A stretch of 64,000 bases of DNA from Owenia fusiformis (lineage: Eukaryota > Annelida > Polychaeta > Sabellida > Oweniidae), in assembly GCA_903813345.2 (NCBI GenBank), contig CAIIXF020000007.1, positions 30,987,564 to 31,051,563 of the forward strand. The letters are read 5' to 3'. Both the position numbers and the translations under genes were made by a program. The notes beneath the pieces were generated by a model, which saw nothing but the letters and a program-made list of their open reading frames with translations, was not told where the DNA came from and ran no database searches. Positions 61,601 to 64,000 of this stretch are shown piece by piece (within the stretch, counting starts at the first letter, position 1; the number at the start of each line of letters is the position of its first letter).

Positions 61601-64000
61601 ATTGACACTGGTATAATCAAAATCAACTAAGTATTGCTAAAGTACTGAAGTTGAATACAATTGTTTTTTCTAAATTTTAGTAAACTGTGTATTATCTGAA
61701 TGGAGTGCATTGAGTGAGTGCTCTGTAACTTGTGGAGTCGGTGTCCAAACCAAATTGAGAGAAGTAGTGATTCCTAGCAAATATGGTGGAAAGGAATGCT
61801 CTGGTCCATTTGTTGATGAGAAACTTTGCTACAAAGAGCAGTGTGATGGTAGATTGCTTTTGTATATTAAATTCTTTTGTATAGGTTTATCTCATGGTTC
61901 TTAGTATCAAGAAAAGCATATTTTTAGGGAGGGGGCATATCAAAGGCTCAGTGATGGATAACATACCTTTGATGTTTTTTCTTGCTGCTGAGGAGTGTTT
62001 AGAATAAACATTTTGTATTTTTTCAGACCCAATAGCAGATGCTTAATGTTGAGAAAGTCAAATTACATAATTTTCCTATGTCATTTGGCAACAATGATGT
62101 TGTTTTACAGAATGCATTGAGCCAAGCTTCAACTCTTCATGTGCCAGTGAATCAGAAAGTATTCTGTCCTGTAGTTGCCTGATTGGCAATGAGGGATGTA
62201 GTCTAAGTAAGGATGCCTCTTGCACACCTGGCTGTGTTTGCCCTGATAACATGGTACTTGAAGGTGGAGAGTGTAAACCCAGAGACTCGTGTGGTTGTTT
62301 TGTTGGCTCTAATAGATATGAAGATGGAAAGATTTGGGAAAGAACATCCCCTGCTTGTGAAAGATGGTGAGATTCAACATGTTACATGTGTACTTGTGAT
62401 AATAAAGGAAAGCTCATTTTAGCTTTCAAGTATGAAATGTGTTAGGCCACACCCAAATTCATATTTATGTGTTATAATTTCAGCGAATGTAAAAACAATG
62501 AAGTCATTTGTGAACCCTTTGAATGCAATGGTAAGTTATTGTAAGTCTCTAATAAGTAATAGTAAACAGACAAATTTCAAGTCTGTGTTTTAGTTAGTGT
62601 CCAGTTCTTAACTCTGATTGGAAATCCCAGGGAAAAGTATTATTATATTGTCTTTATGCCTATCTCTTCAAATTCATTATAGTTGATTGTCAGTGGTCTG
62701 ACTGGAGTGATGGACGCTGTGATAAAACATGTGGTGGTGGCATAATGGACAAATACAGGTAATAATTCATAGTATGACAATTTCAGGGCCTCCAGTAAAA
62801 CAGAATGATACTGTATATATACAGGGTTTTTCATTTGATTTGTTCCAAAGATCAGGCCATATTCAACTGTTCATTACTCAAAAATTGATGCTCTTTAAAC
62901 CATAGCAATATTTATATTCTTATTGTCAAACTGTTCTTTATAGGACAATTGACACTGTAGCTAAAGGAAATGGTACATGTCCTGGTGACTCAACCACCAG
63001 TACTGAATGCAACACAGATTGTTGTGACACATGTATATACAACACTAAGGAACATACAACTGGAATTCCATGGGAGGAGGACTGCCAAGAATGGTATGGA
63101 TCATTTTTAAACTCTTGTATTGTGGAGATGTTCACTACCAATTTATGTTTTTCAAGTTGCTTTATTTATTGTTTACTCTTCCTATTGTTTGATTGCAGCC
63201 ATTGTCTATGTGATGGAAGTACAGTTTGTCTGGATCTTGAAGACTGTAAGTAGTGCTTATGTATAGGTAATATTTTCTCTTTGTCCTTTTGATTGATATA
63301 CAAGAAGGGTGCTTGCCTGTAACCAGCTTTTACCAAGAGGGGGAGCACTTTAGAGACAGTATTGGCTAAAACACCATGCAAAAAGTCCTCAGAATGGTGA
63401 AAACTGCATGAATTTGAAATAATTCCTGGCCAGGGGGAACAGCCTGGATACAGGCCTGGGGTTGTAGCTCTACAAATGCGGAGTTTTTAAGAACATTTTG
63501 TATTGATTACAGGTATTGATTGCCAATGGAAACCATGGTCTGATTGGGATGAATGCACAGTGACATGCGGTGTAGGTCAAACCACAAGGACTAGAAGCAT
63601 AGCTCGATTTGCTCAAGAAAATGGTAAACCTTGTGTTGGAAGCGATACTGATACAATGGATTGCAATACACACTTCTGCCCAGGTTTGTCTTTAACAATC
63701 CAAATTGAATTTTATAACCAACTTTGGAAAGAATATGTTTAGTTGTCAAAATGGCCATCAGGGAGAATATTATGAAAAGAAATGTATTAAAGATATATTA
63801 GGTACATTGAAGAATTCAACAGCAAATCCCGTAATAAGGGTCCAAAACACTTATTAATCTTCATATAATCTAAGAAAAGTGTATTTTATAACTATTTCTT
63901 TGATATTTCCAGTTGATTGCAAGTTATCTGAATGGAGTGCATTTAGTGCATGTTCAGTGTCATGTGATGTTGGTGTAAAGACAAGAACAAGGGCTGTAGA
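268..64000 (+). CDS. Giant TSP1-TIL-VWC repeat protein (SCO-spondin-like), partial at both ends
   Basis: One multi-exon gene covers the window: 117 exons joined by GT-AG introns, about 4,847 codons, no in-frame stop. It contains 46 complete TSP1 domains plus one cut by the window end, 15 TIL domains and 30 VWC-like segments, in 15 complete modules and the start of a sixteenth. TSP1 domains show W-x-x-W (C-mannosylation type) and C-x-x-(S/T)-C (O-fucosylation type) motifs; TIL exons share PGCxCPDGMVM and CGC. These domains are extracellular in known proteins, so secretion is inferred; the signal peptide lies outside. SCO-spondin, with repeated TSP1 and TIL, is the nearest known architecture. 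Another giant mucin-like or matrix protein is possible. Exon positions are in the module entries. Exon calls are strong; protein name and role are inference. Confidence 0.93.
1662..1883 (-). pseudogene. LINE reverse-transcriptase fragment
   Basis: Minus-strand translation gives CGVSQGSVLGPLFFILYINDI, here seen as SQGSVLGP then FILYIND, followed by LFADDKNILI and TNKLSL. These match the conserved palm motifs of non-LTR retrotransposon reverse transcriptases (the FADD box holds two catalytic Asp). Only about 70 residues remain, with a stop just upstream. At its 3' side the sequence breaks into a mariner-type end (CAGGGTGGGCC on the minus strand). It is a dead fragment in the intron 1086-2025 and has no role in the host gene. 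Confidence 0.85.
2316..2526 (+). mobile_element. MITE, family M1, copy 1
   Basis: A 211-base element begins CAGGCCCGTAGCCAGG and ends with its near reverse complement. It is bracketed by the direct repeat AATTC (2311-2315 and 2527-2531), which looks like a 5-base target-site duplication. G and C runs lie inside each end. No coding capacity is seen. It sits in the intron between the two VWC-1 exons of module 1. Confidence 0.88.
4281..4422 (+). repeat. tRNA-like SINE, family S1, internally deleted copy
   Basis: Contains GTTGAGTTGGCCGAGAGGG, which resembles a tRNA A-box region, and ends CTCCTTGTGTTTATTCA. The same sequence, reversed and complete, is at 44726-44930; this copy lacks about 30 bases covering the B-box-like part. 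It sits in the intron before the first linker after module 1. Confidence 0.65.
4736..8035 (+). CDS. Module 2 (Q-type) followed by two linker exons
   Basis: Exons: TSP1-A 4736-4897; TSP1-B 5046-5213; TIL/VWC-1 start 5331-5589; VWC-1 end 5738-5784; TSP1-C 5902-5977 and 6375-6530 (with VWC-2 start); VWC-2 end 6648-6697; linkers 7488-7535 and 8006-8035. TSP1-A is the shortest of its class (162 bases) and opens CPWNPWSDW instead of DC-x-W; its C-terminal half (DPSHAELLC) is unlike its siblings. TSP1-B has CSVTCGVG and ends KEQCDG. The TIL exon is the longest (259 bases). TSP1-C uses CGTG for the usual CNGG. VWC-2 reads CNCLCDGSFFC and has one extra codon. It is Q-type by every exon, yet linkers follow it, unlike all later Q modules. 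Confidence 0.93.
6895..7420 (+). mobile_element. Degenerate mariner-like element
   Basis: Ends are inverted repeats starting CAGGGTGAGCCAAAAAGGTA; TA follows the right end. Plus-strand remnants read NPPDFDLW, then DNVYTNNPRCIRELKQE after a frame change, matching the C-terminal catalytic region of Tc1/mariner transposases. Stops and frame breaks show it is dead. It fills most of the intron between the VWC-2 end exon and the first linker of module 2. Confidence 0.75.
8357..9198 (+). mobile_element. TTAA-flanked element, family T1, copy 1
   Basis: 842 bases bounded by TTAA (8353-8356 and 9199-9202) with short inverted ends (AGGCCCCATGTAAAG and the complement of AGTCCCCGTCTAAGG). The whole unit recurs inverted at 34703-35536. 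TTAA target sites are typical of piggyBac and Kolobok elements; no transposase frame is visible, so it is likely non-autonomous. Confidence 0.82.
9395..13142 (+). CDS. Module 3 (Q-type), first half of dimer Q3-K4
   Basis: Exons: TSP1-A 9395-9562; TSP1-B 9920-10084; TIL/VWC-1 start 10484-10730; VWC-1 end 10873-10919; TSP1-C 11275-11353 and 11763-11915 (with VWC-2 start); VWC-2 end 13096-13142. TSP1-A opens DDCKWGEWSDW; its middle (RPAINGGAAC) mixes K-like and Q-like features. TSP1-B has CSVTCGVG and ends KEQCDG. TIL has CASRDLSI, then CVPGCVCPGGMVM, where a Gly replaces the usual Asp. TSP1-C has CNGGDMSRYR. VWC-2 reads CYCLCDGSVTCFPVYNC. No linker follows: the last base T joins GT of the next TSP1-A exon to make the final Cys. 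Intron 11916-13095 holds several repeat fragments. Confidence 0.94.
12055..12180 (+). repeat. Possible second tRNA-like SINE
   Basis: GGTTGGTTAGATGGCATAAG followed about 45 bases later by GGGGTTTGAGTGTAGACACC resembles tRNA A and B boxes. Only one copy is in the window, so family membership is unproven. Confidence 0.35.
12776..12912 (+). repeat. Probable R1 fragment
   Basis: Carries the TGTAACAATTTGCAATAACT and GACATTTTGTCATGTCAATG phrases of R1 but lacks its middle. A similar fragment is at 16781-16915. Confidence 0.5.
12927..12990 (+). repeat. End fragment of family T1 element
   Basis: TTATATTGTAGTCTTTCCCA and its neighbours match the left end of the element at 8357-9198. Only about 60 bases remain. 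Confidence 0.6.
13288..18585 (+). CDS. Module 4 (K-type) followed by two near-identical linker exons
   Basis: Exons: TSP1-A 13288-13458; TSP1-B 13884-14054; TIL/VWC-1 start 14747-14993; VWC-1 end 15438-15490; TSP1-C 15961-16048 and 16561-16719 (with VWC-2 start); VWC-2 end 17366-17412; linkers 17974-18003 and 18556-18585. TSP1-A has CTKTCDVG; TSP1-B opens DCVVSSWSLYGPC, has CSVTCDVG and ends KCQG, the only CQG among K modules. The VWC-1 end exon is 53 bases (ENTNDCDG). TSP1-C first half is the longest (88 bases) and opens CNYPNCKW with an extra Cys. The second half lacks the usual KGNG stretch. VWC-2 reads CICECNGLPTCY. The linkers end PGP or TPGP with the same donor context, so they look like a tandem exon duplication. 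The first linker could end at 17997 instead. Confidence 0.92.
14151..14730 (+). repeat. Interspersed repeat R1, copy 1
   Basis: Begins TGTCACCACCAAAAAGTGG and ends near GACATTTTGTCATTTTAATG. The inside repeats TTCAAATCTGACT and TGACCTTC-like phrases several times. The same unit is at 19893-20180 and 28599-29248. It lies between TSP1-B and TIL of module 4. No coding potential seen. Confidence 0.8.
16053..16405 (+). repeat. Tandem array, 20-base unit
   Basis: About 17 imperfect copies of TTTGATATTACGTACTATGA, varying between TACGTACT, TATGTACT and TACATACT. It begins immediately after the donor at 16048 of the TSP1-C first-half exon of module 4. Confidence 0.9.
16781..16915 (+). repeat. Probable R1 fragment
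   Basis: Has the TTGTTATAGTCTCC start, GGTTGGTGTT phrases and the GACATTTTCCATGTTAATGC end of R1 with most of the centre missing. Lies just after the TSP1-C second-half exon of module 4. Confidence 0.5.
18716..18907 (-). mobile_element. MITE, family M1, copy 2
   Basis: This 192-base element is the same family as the one at 2316-2526 but inserted in the opposite orientation. It has the same CAGGCCCGTAGCCAGG terminus and is bracketed by CAATG (18711-18715 and 18908-18912). Two independent insertions with different 5-base duplications support a real element. The transposase superfamily is not identified. Confidence 0.88.
19114..22793 (+). CDS. Module 5 (Q-type), first half of dimer Q5-K6
   Basis: Exons: TSP1-A 19114-19281; TSP1-B 19556-19723; TIL/VWC-1 start 20220-20469; VWC-1 end 20601-20647; TSP1-C 21673-21751 and 21998-22153 (with VWC-2 start); VWC-2 end 22747-22793. 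TSP1-A opens DDCQWGDWSNED; the second Trp-strand position is changed (NED for SDW). TSP1-B has CSVTCGVG and ends REQCDG. TIL reads CASQSLSV, CEPGCVCPDGMIM. TSP1-C opens VNC, not VDC. VWC-2 reads CHCLCDGSVECISIEGC. No linker follows; the junction with module 6 (T|GC) completes a Cys. Confidence 0.94.
19893..20180 (+). repeat. Interspersed repeat R1, copy 2 (shortened)
   Basis: Starts TGTCACCACCGAAAAGTGGT and ends GACATTTTGTCATGTTAATG, matching both ends of copy 1 but with a shorter middle. It lies between TSP1-B and TIL of module 5, the same intron position as in module 4. Confidence 0.8.
21280..21603 (-). pseudogene. Non-LTR retrotransposon endonuclease fragment
   Basis: A 107-codon minus-strand frame contains VICGDFNAHT, the GDFN signature of the endonuclease/exonuclease/phosphatase domain of LINE-type elements, preceded by LENYVAHYQNLGK. 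The domain is incomplete at both ends. It lies in the 1 kb intron before TSP1-C of module 5. Confidence 0.72.
22904..27890 (+). CDS. Module 6 (K-type) with acidic Pro/Gly linker
   Basis: Exons: TSP1-A 22904-23086 (longest A exon, 183 bases); TSP1-B 23414-23587; TIL/VWC-1 start 23688-23934; VWC-1 end 24326-24372; TSP1-C 24611-24689 and 24871-25029 (with VWC-2 start); VWC-2 end 25475-25527 (or 25521); linker 27834-27890. TSP1-A has CSKSCDVG and an insert (ADLQAGGQ). TSP1-B has CSVSCDVG, ends KKCEG. TIL reads CASKSAAV, CIPGCTCPDGMVM. VWC-2 reads CFCQCDGIPECY. Two donors six bases apart end the VWC-2 exon: GTGAAT gives the family length of 47, GTAAGT fits the splice consensus better and adds Glu-Cys. 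The linker (EEEDCEEPGPGPG) is unusually acidic and carries an extra Cys. The 2.3 kb intron before it is filled with repeats. Confidence 0.92.
25668..26260 (+). repeat. Interspersed repeat R2 with internal tandem units, copy 1
   Basis: Starts CCCATCAAACGAAGTTCGGA and continues into three or four tandem units of about 100-135 bases, each with GTATGTGAATACTATAAGCA, ACACTTTTGGTAGAAGG and AAAATGGC(C/T)(A/G)CCATTTTAA. The same composite is at 43199-43945. No protein-coding signal. Confidence 0.78.
26721..27553. repeat. Long palindrome (foldback element)
   Basis: Two arms of about 405 bases are near-perfect reverse complements, starting CACAGGCTGGTATCGAAAGA and ending with its complement, with about 20 unpaired bases near 27137. 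Each arm is bounded by TGTCCGCTGTGACGGAGCA-like sequence (about 26742, 27107 forward; 27149, 27513 reverse). No coding frame of note. It lies in the 2.3 kb intron before the module 6 linker. Confidence 0.88.
27555..27677. repeat. Small inverted-repeat element
   Basis: TATAGCTCAGCATTTTAAAA at the left is mirrored by TTTCAAAATGCTGAGCTATG at the right, giving arms of about 29 bases. It abuts the long palindrome. Confidence 0.7.
28367..32531 (+). CDS. Module 7 (Q-type), first half of dimer Q7-K8
   Basis: Exons: TSP1-A 28367-28534; TSP1-B 29306-29470; TIL/VWC-1 start 31122-31371; VWC-1 end 31478-31524; TSP1-C 31827-31905 and 32023-32178 (with VWC-2 start); VWC-2 end 32485-32531. TSP1-A opens DDCVWSMWNDW, has CGIG, and ends CS where most end CP. 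TSP1-B opens DCIFTKWGEF with CSVTCGVG and ends KEQCDG. TIL reads CIPPSYNSSCASQSASI; its first two thirds are almost base-identical to the TIL exon of module 13. VWC-2 reads CYCNCDGTAECVDIDDC. No linker follows. The 1.65 kb intron before TIL contains a mariner-like element. Confidence 0.94.
28599..29248 (+). repeat. Interspersed repeat R1, copy 3
   Basis: Longest copy. Starts TGTCACCACCAAAAAGTGGT; the middle carries extra TGACCTTCAATGACCT-like phrases. It lies in the TSP1-A to TSP1-B intron of module 7. Confidence 0.8.
29503..30955 (-). mobile_element. Mariner-like element, TA-flanked, decayed
   Basis: A 1.45 kb unit with matching inverted ends (CAGAGTGGGCCAA followed by an A-run and CATCCAT-like bases) is flanked by TA on both sides (29501-29502, 30956-30957). 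The length fits a near full-length mariner. A minus-strand reading frame at 29788-30060 (KDENDILQVVQSTLRDM, then FTHVFGSW) resembles a mariner transposase C-terminus. The rest is broken. It lies in the intron between TSP1-B and TIL of module 7. Confidence 0.75.
32658..37341 (+). CDS. Module 8 (K-type) with Thr/Pro linker
   Basis: Exons: TSP1-A 32658-32834; TSP1-B 33258-33425; TIL/VWC-1 start 33545-33791; VWC-1 end 33944-33993; TSP1-C 34281-34362 and 34523-34666 (with VWC-2 start); VWC-2 end 36010-36056; linker 37300-37341. TSP1-A is odd: CSETCNMG replaces C-G-(V/I)-G and the domain ends CK, not CP. TSP1-B has CSVTCDVG, ends KKCEG. TIL reads CASKSTSV. TSP1-C is the most divergent: the first half opens YIDGPCVW and splits a CG|A Arg codon; the second half is the shortest (144 bases) and lacks KGNG. 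VWC-2 reads CMCKCDGIPECY. The linker is ETPSPNVTTTPSP. Intron 34667-36009 carries a TTAA-flanked element and 36057-37299 a TA-flanked one. Confidence 0.92.
34703..35536 (-). mobile_element. TTAA-flanked element, family T1, copy 2 (inverted)
   Basis: Full-length reverse-complement match to 8357-9198, bounded by TTAA at 34699-34702 and 35537-35540. Differences are scattered point changes and small indels, so both copies are moderately old. It lies in the intron before the VWC-2 end exon of module 8. Confidence 0.82.
36168..36800. mobile_element. TA-flanked inverted-repeat element (Tc1/mariner-type MITE)
   Basis: 633 bases with terminal inverted repeats of about 70 bases beginning CAGGGTGTCAAATGGCGTTG, flanked by TA on both sides. 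An internal 72-codon open frame (36322-36540) reads EYPSNNYDLNASVQIEPILM; I do not recognise it. The element lies in the intron before the module 8 linker. Confidence 0.82.
37604..40948 (+). CDS. Module 9 (Q-type), first half of dimer Q9-K10
   Basis: Exons: TSP1-A 37604-37771; TSP1-B 37940-38107; TIL/VWC-1 start 38328-38583; VWC-1 end 39076-39122; TSP1-C 39322-39400 and 39678-39833 (with VWC-2 start); VWC-2 end 40902-40948. TSP1-A opens DSCQWSQWSDW. TSP1-B opens DCELSQWTDF with CSVTCGVG and ends IQCDG. TIL reads CASQSLSV, CEPGCVCPDNMVM. TSP1-C opens IDC because the preceding exon ends in A rather than G. VWC-2 reads CQCMCDGKSICLPVVDC. No linker follows. The 4.3 kb TSP1-to-VWC stretch contains two foldback elements in its introns. 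Confidence 0.94.
38799..39049. mobile_element. Foldback MITE
   Basis: Both ends read TATACTCCTG or TATACTCCTC inward, then a shared AGTTAAGGACCAGT. The pairing continues to GAAACGAAAGAA near the centre, so almost the whole 250 bases can fold into a hairpin. Lies just before the VWC-1 end exon of module 9. Confidence 0.78.
40090..40650. repeat. Foldback repeat F1 with an R2-like head inserted
   Basis: The left arm (40090-40200, TTTCCCCTAGGTATCACGAA) and right arm (40530-40650, complement of TTTCCCCCCAGGTATCAAGA) pair. Between them lies a CCCAACGAACGAAGTTC sequence matching the head of R2, followed by a short GTCA run. It belongs to the same family as 55719-56060. Confidence 0.6.
41117..44321 (+). 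CDS. Module 10 (K-type) with linker fused to the last VWC-2 exon
   Basis: Exons: TSP1-A 41117-41293; TSP1-B 41473-41643; TIL/VWC-1 start 41797-42043; VWC-1 end 42580-42626; TSP1-C 42778-42853 and 43000-43164 (with VWC-2 start); VWC-2 end plus linker 44227-44321. TSP1-A has CSASCGVG. TSP1-B opens DCKLSEWSEF with CSVTCDVG and ends EKCEG. TIL reads CASKSAAV, CVPGCTCPDGMVM. TSP1-C has CSTGKMTSYR. The last exon is 95 bases: CICQCNGLPVCYDSDLC reads straight into GVITNGTTPKPTPG with no intron, whereas all other linkers are separate exons. This looks like a clean intron loss. Intron 43165-44226 contains a long interspersed repeat. Confidence 0.93.
43199..43945 (+). repeat. Interspersed repeat R2, copy 2
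   Basis: Same head (CCCATCGAACAAAGTTCGGA) and same tandem units as at 25668-26260, in the same orientation, with unit spacings of about 118 and 135 bases. Lies in the intron before the fused VWC-2/linker exon of module 10. Confidence 0.78.
44518..48911 (+). CDS. Module 11 (Q-type), first half of dimer Q11-K12
   Basis: Exons: TSP1-A 44518-44685; TSP1-B 45441-45608; TIL/VWC-1 start 45725-45974; VWC-1 end 47421-47467; TSP1-C 47577-47655 and 47831-47986 (with VWC-2 start); VWC-2 end 48865-48911. TSP1-A opens DDCQWDDWSDW with CSEICGIG, where Ile replaces the fucosylation-type Ser/Thr. TSP1-B opens DCEFSEWSEY with CSVTCGVG and ends REQCDG. TIL reads CASQDISV and CVCPYGMVM, where Tyr replaces the usual Asp. 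VWC-2 reads CHCLCDGSTECKQIENC. No linker follows. Introns hold a SINE on the minus strand, a perfect-looking hairpin and a 20-base tandem array. I saw nothing recognisable in intron 47987-48864. Confidence 0.94.
44726..44930 (-). repeat. tRNA-like SINE, family S1, fuller copy
   Basis: On the minus strand it reads GTTGTCGAGTTGGCCGAGAG, then an A-box-like TGGCCGAGAGGG, a long variable region, and a B-box-like GAGGTTGCGAGTTCTAG. This is the layout of a SINE derived from a class II (Leu or Ser type) tRNA. Its flanking part matches 4281-4422. Active transcription cannot be judged from sequence. Confidence 0.68.
46952..47085. repeat. Hairpin with arms of about 55 bases
   Basis: ATATAATGGTTGATTCCGTA on the left is mirrored by the end ATACAGAATCAACCATTATAT. 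The arms include GAGTATATGATATATTCAC and its complement, with a loop of about 20 bases. Lies in the 1.45 kb intron after TIL of module 11. Confidence 0.8.
47133..47232 (+). repeat. Tandem array, 20-base unit
   Basis: Five copies spaced exactly 20 bases apart of AGTTGTATACGCTGCCCAGG and variants. Only AGTTGTATA is constant. Confidence 0.85.
49090..52753 (+). CDS. Module 12 (K-type) with short linker
   Basis: Exons: TSP1-A 49090-49266; TSP1-B 49647-49817; TIL/VWC-1 start 49931-50177; VWC-1 end 50290-50336; TSP1-C 51077-51155 and 51531-51692 (with VWC-2 start); VWC-2 end 52348-52388; linker 52724-52753. TSP1-A has CSETCGVA (Ala for the last Gly). TSP1-B opens DCKWSKWSKF with CSVSCDVG and ends KKCEG. 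TIL reads CASKSAAV, CIPGCTCPDGMVM. VWC-2 end is the shortest of its class (41 bases, CLCQCDGLVNCYTKC). The linker CDNGTSNKTSG is Asn/Ser/Thr-rich with two N-x-(S/T) sites rather than Pro-rich. A truncated copy of the TSP1-C first half lies just upstream at 50875-50926 and is not usable as an exon. Confidence 0.93.
50723..51131 (+). repeat. Tandem duplication of about 204 bases carrying a truncated exon copy
   Basis: The segment from TTTTTCATAATTGTTTGTGA to GGAACTTGTGATGCACCATG occurs twice, 204 bases apart. The first copy includes the acceptor (50873-50874) and the first 52 bases of the TSP1-C first-half exon (50875-50926), then breaks into the second copy. Used as an exon it would run into a stop (TTT TCA TAA) and has no donor. 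The intact exon is 51077-51155. Confidence 0.93.
51740..52243 (+). mobile_element. Short mariner-like element with transposase remnant
   Basis: 504 bases, TA-flanked, with roughly 60-base inverted ends starting CAGGGTGGTCAAAAAACTGG. Plus-strand frame reads RVYKNDLGTIADLKSEI then IQAIPAEE, matching the C-terminal part of Tc1/mariner transposases. Too short to be autonomous. It occupies the intron before the VWC-2 end exon of module 12. Confidence 0.83.
52865..57266 (+). CDS. Module 13 (Q-type), first half of dimer Q13-K14
   Basis: Exons: TSP1-A 52865-53032; TSP1-B 53200-53364; TIL/VWC-1 start 53535-53784; VWC-1 end 56398-56444; TSP1-C 56705-56780 and 56876-57031 (with VWC-2 start); VWC-2 end 57220-57266. 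TSP1-A opens DDCLWGDWSDW with CGVG. TSP1-B opens DCELSEWSTF with CSVTCGVG and ends KEQCDG. TIL reads CIPPSYNSSCASQSASI, nearly the same DNA as module 7. TSP1-C opens VCKW, lacking the Asp of VDCKW, and its second half reads EPRGND instead of EAKGNG. VWC-2 reads CNCLCDGTSACFPIEGC. No linker follows. The 2.6 kb intron after TIL holds a minisatellite and foldback sequence. Confidence 0.93.
53803..54822 (+). repeat. Minisatellite, units of 151, 156 and 160 bases
   Basis: Seven units begin CATTTATGAGTAGTCAAATT at 53803, 53954, 54114, 54270, 54421, 54577 and 54728; the last is cut short. Two end variants (TACTGTATGGGTACATTTTG and TATGGGCACATTTGGACTAT) largely alternate. It lies directly after the donor of the TIL exon of module 13. 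Confidence 0.95.
55425..55680. repeat. Imperfect inverted repeats around a TTGGTGT motif
   Basis: ACTTGGTGT and its complement ACACCAAGT recur at least six times in both orientations over 250 bases, so the stretch can form several hairpins. No target-site duplication seen. The rest of 54823-56397 shows nothing else recognisable apart from F1. Confidence 0.5.
55719..56060. repeat. Foldback repeat F1, second copy
   Basis: Arms at about 55772-55832 and 55984-56058 share CTGGGTATCACA- and ATTACATGGTC-like phrases in opposite orientation. The left arm also matches 40090-40160. Confidence 0.6.
57410..57531 (+). repeat. Direct tandem duplication, 61 bases
   Basis: AAGATGAACATATATTCACT through CTTGTATGTACA occurs twice with a period of 61 and almost no change. 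The second copy ends eight bases before the acceptor of TSP1-A of module 14. Confidence 0.9.
57541..60904 (+). CDS. Module 14 (K-type) with long Thr/Pro linker
   Basis: Exons: TSP1-A 57541-57717; TSP1-B 57837-58007; TIL/VWC-1 start 58616-58862; VWC-1 end 59114-59163; TSP1-C 59411-59489 and 59649-59804 (with VWC-2 start); VWC-2 end 60042-60088; linker 60848-60904. TSP1-A has CTETCGIG. TSP1-B opens DCELSEWSKF with CSVSCDVG and ends KTCEG. TIL reads CANKLAAV, CVPGCTCPDGMVM; its middle is almost base-identical to the TIL exon of module 4. VWC-2 reads CICQCDGRPNCYDVTPC. The linker (VTPTGPTPEPTPSPG) is the most Pro-rich here. I saw nothing recognisable in intron 60089-60847. Confidence 0.94.
61397..63245 (+). 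CDS. Module 15 (Q-type), first half of dimer Q15-K16
   Basis: Exons: TSP1-A 61397-61564; TSP1-B 61681-61848; TIL/VWC-1 start 62111-62366; VWC-1 end 62484-62530; TSP1-C 62683-62758 and 62944-63093 (with VWC-2 start); VWC-2 end 63199-63245. This is the most compact module on the genome (1.85 kb). TSP1-A opens DDCQWGDWSDW with CSLTCGIG, then SRESTRT, which breaks the usual Arg ladder. TSP1-B opens VNC instead of VDC with CSVTCGVG, ends KEQCDG. TIL reads CASESESI, CTPGCVCPDNMVL. TSP1-C has CGGGIMDKYR. VWC-2 reads CHCLCDGSTVCLDLEDC. No linker follows. Confidence 0.94.
63314..63457 (+). mobile_element. MITE, family M1, degraded copy
   Basis: Starts near GCCTGTAACCAGC and ends ACAGGCCTG, with an inner GAATGGTGAAAACTGCATG stretch shared with the other two copies. 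It is shorter and more diverged, and I see no clear target-site duplication. Confidence 0.6.
63513..64000 (+). CDS. Module 16 (K-type), cut by the window end
   Basis: Exons: TSP1-A 63513-63683 and TSP1-B from 63913 to the window edge, where it is cut inside the domain. TSP1-A opens GIDCQWKPWSDW, has CTVTCGVG and IARFAQENG, close to module 14 (IARFAVDDG). TSP1-B opens DCKLSEWSAF with CSVSCDVG, which makes it K-type and continues the Q-K alternation. The reading frame is open at the edge, so the gene continues beyond it. An MITE remnant sits in the intron before TSP1-A. Confidence 0.93.

Overview
The window reads as one very large, intron-rich animal gene on the + strand that runs off both ends. 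I find 117 exons (14,542 coding bases, about 4,847 residues, spanning 268-64000). All have GT-AG borders and compatible phases, and none contains an in-frame stop. The protein is cysteine-rich and apparently extracellular, built from thrombospondin type-1 (TSP1), trypsin-inhibitor-like (TIL) and von Willebrand C-like (VWC) domains. SCO-spondin is the closest known architecture, so I call it SCO-spondin-like; orthology is not shown. No signal peptide, start codon, stop codon, promoter or polyA site lies in the window. The AT-rich sequence, short exons and the mix of transposon remnants fit a metazoan. A lophotrochozoan, perhaps a bivalve, is a low-confidence guess.

Each module (302-343 codons) has seven core exons in fixed order: TSP1-A; TSP1-B; TIL plus the start of VWC-1; a 47-53 base exon ending VWC-1; first half of TSP1-C; second half of TSP1-C plus the start of VWC-2; a short exon ending VWC-2. 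Thr/Pro-rich linker exons follow some modules. Intron phases repeat as 1,1,2,1,2,2,1, and several introns interrupt conserved Cys codons. Every module starts and ends in phase 1, so whole modules can duplicate without breaking the frame.

There are two module types. K-type: TSP1-B has CDVG and usually ends CEG, TIL has S-K-S-(A/T), and VWC-2 has C-x-C-(Q/E/K)-C-(D/N)-G. Q-type: TSP1-B has CGVG and ends QCDG, TIL has S-(Q/R/E), and VWC-2 mostly has C-L-C-D-G. The order is linker-K1-linker-Q2-linker-linker, then seven Q-K dimers (Q3K4, Q5K6, Q7K8, Q9K10, Q11K12, Q13K14, Q15K16), the last cut by the window end. Every complete dimer is followed by a linker. The left part (268-8035) therefore has single modules between linkers, and 9395-64000 is a dimeric higher-order array with a period of about 7-10 kb.

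The introns hold decayed mobile elements: TA-flanked mariner-like elements, TTAA-flanked inverted-repeat elements, a 5-bp-duplication MITE family, tRNA-like SINEs, LINE fragments, large foldbacks, minisatellites and a local duplication that made a dead copy of one exon. Introns over 300 bases not named in an entry showed me nothing recognisable. I see no second host gene, rRNA, tRNA gene or CRISPR.
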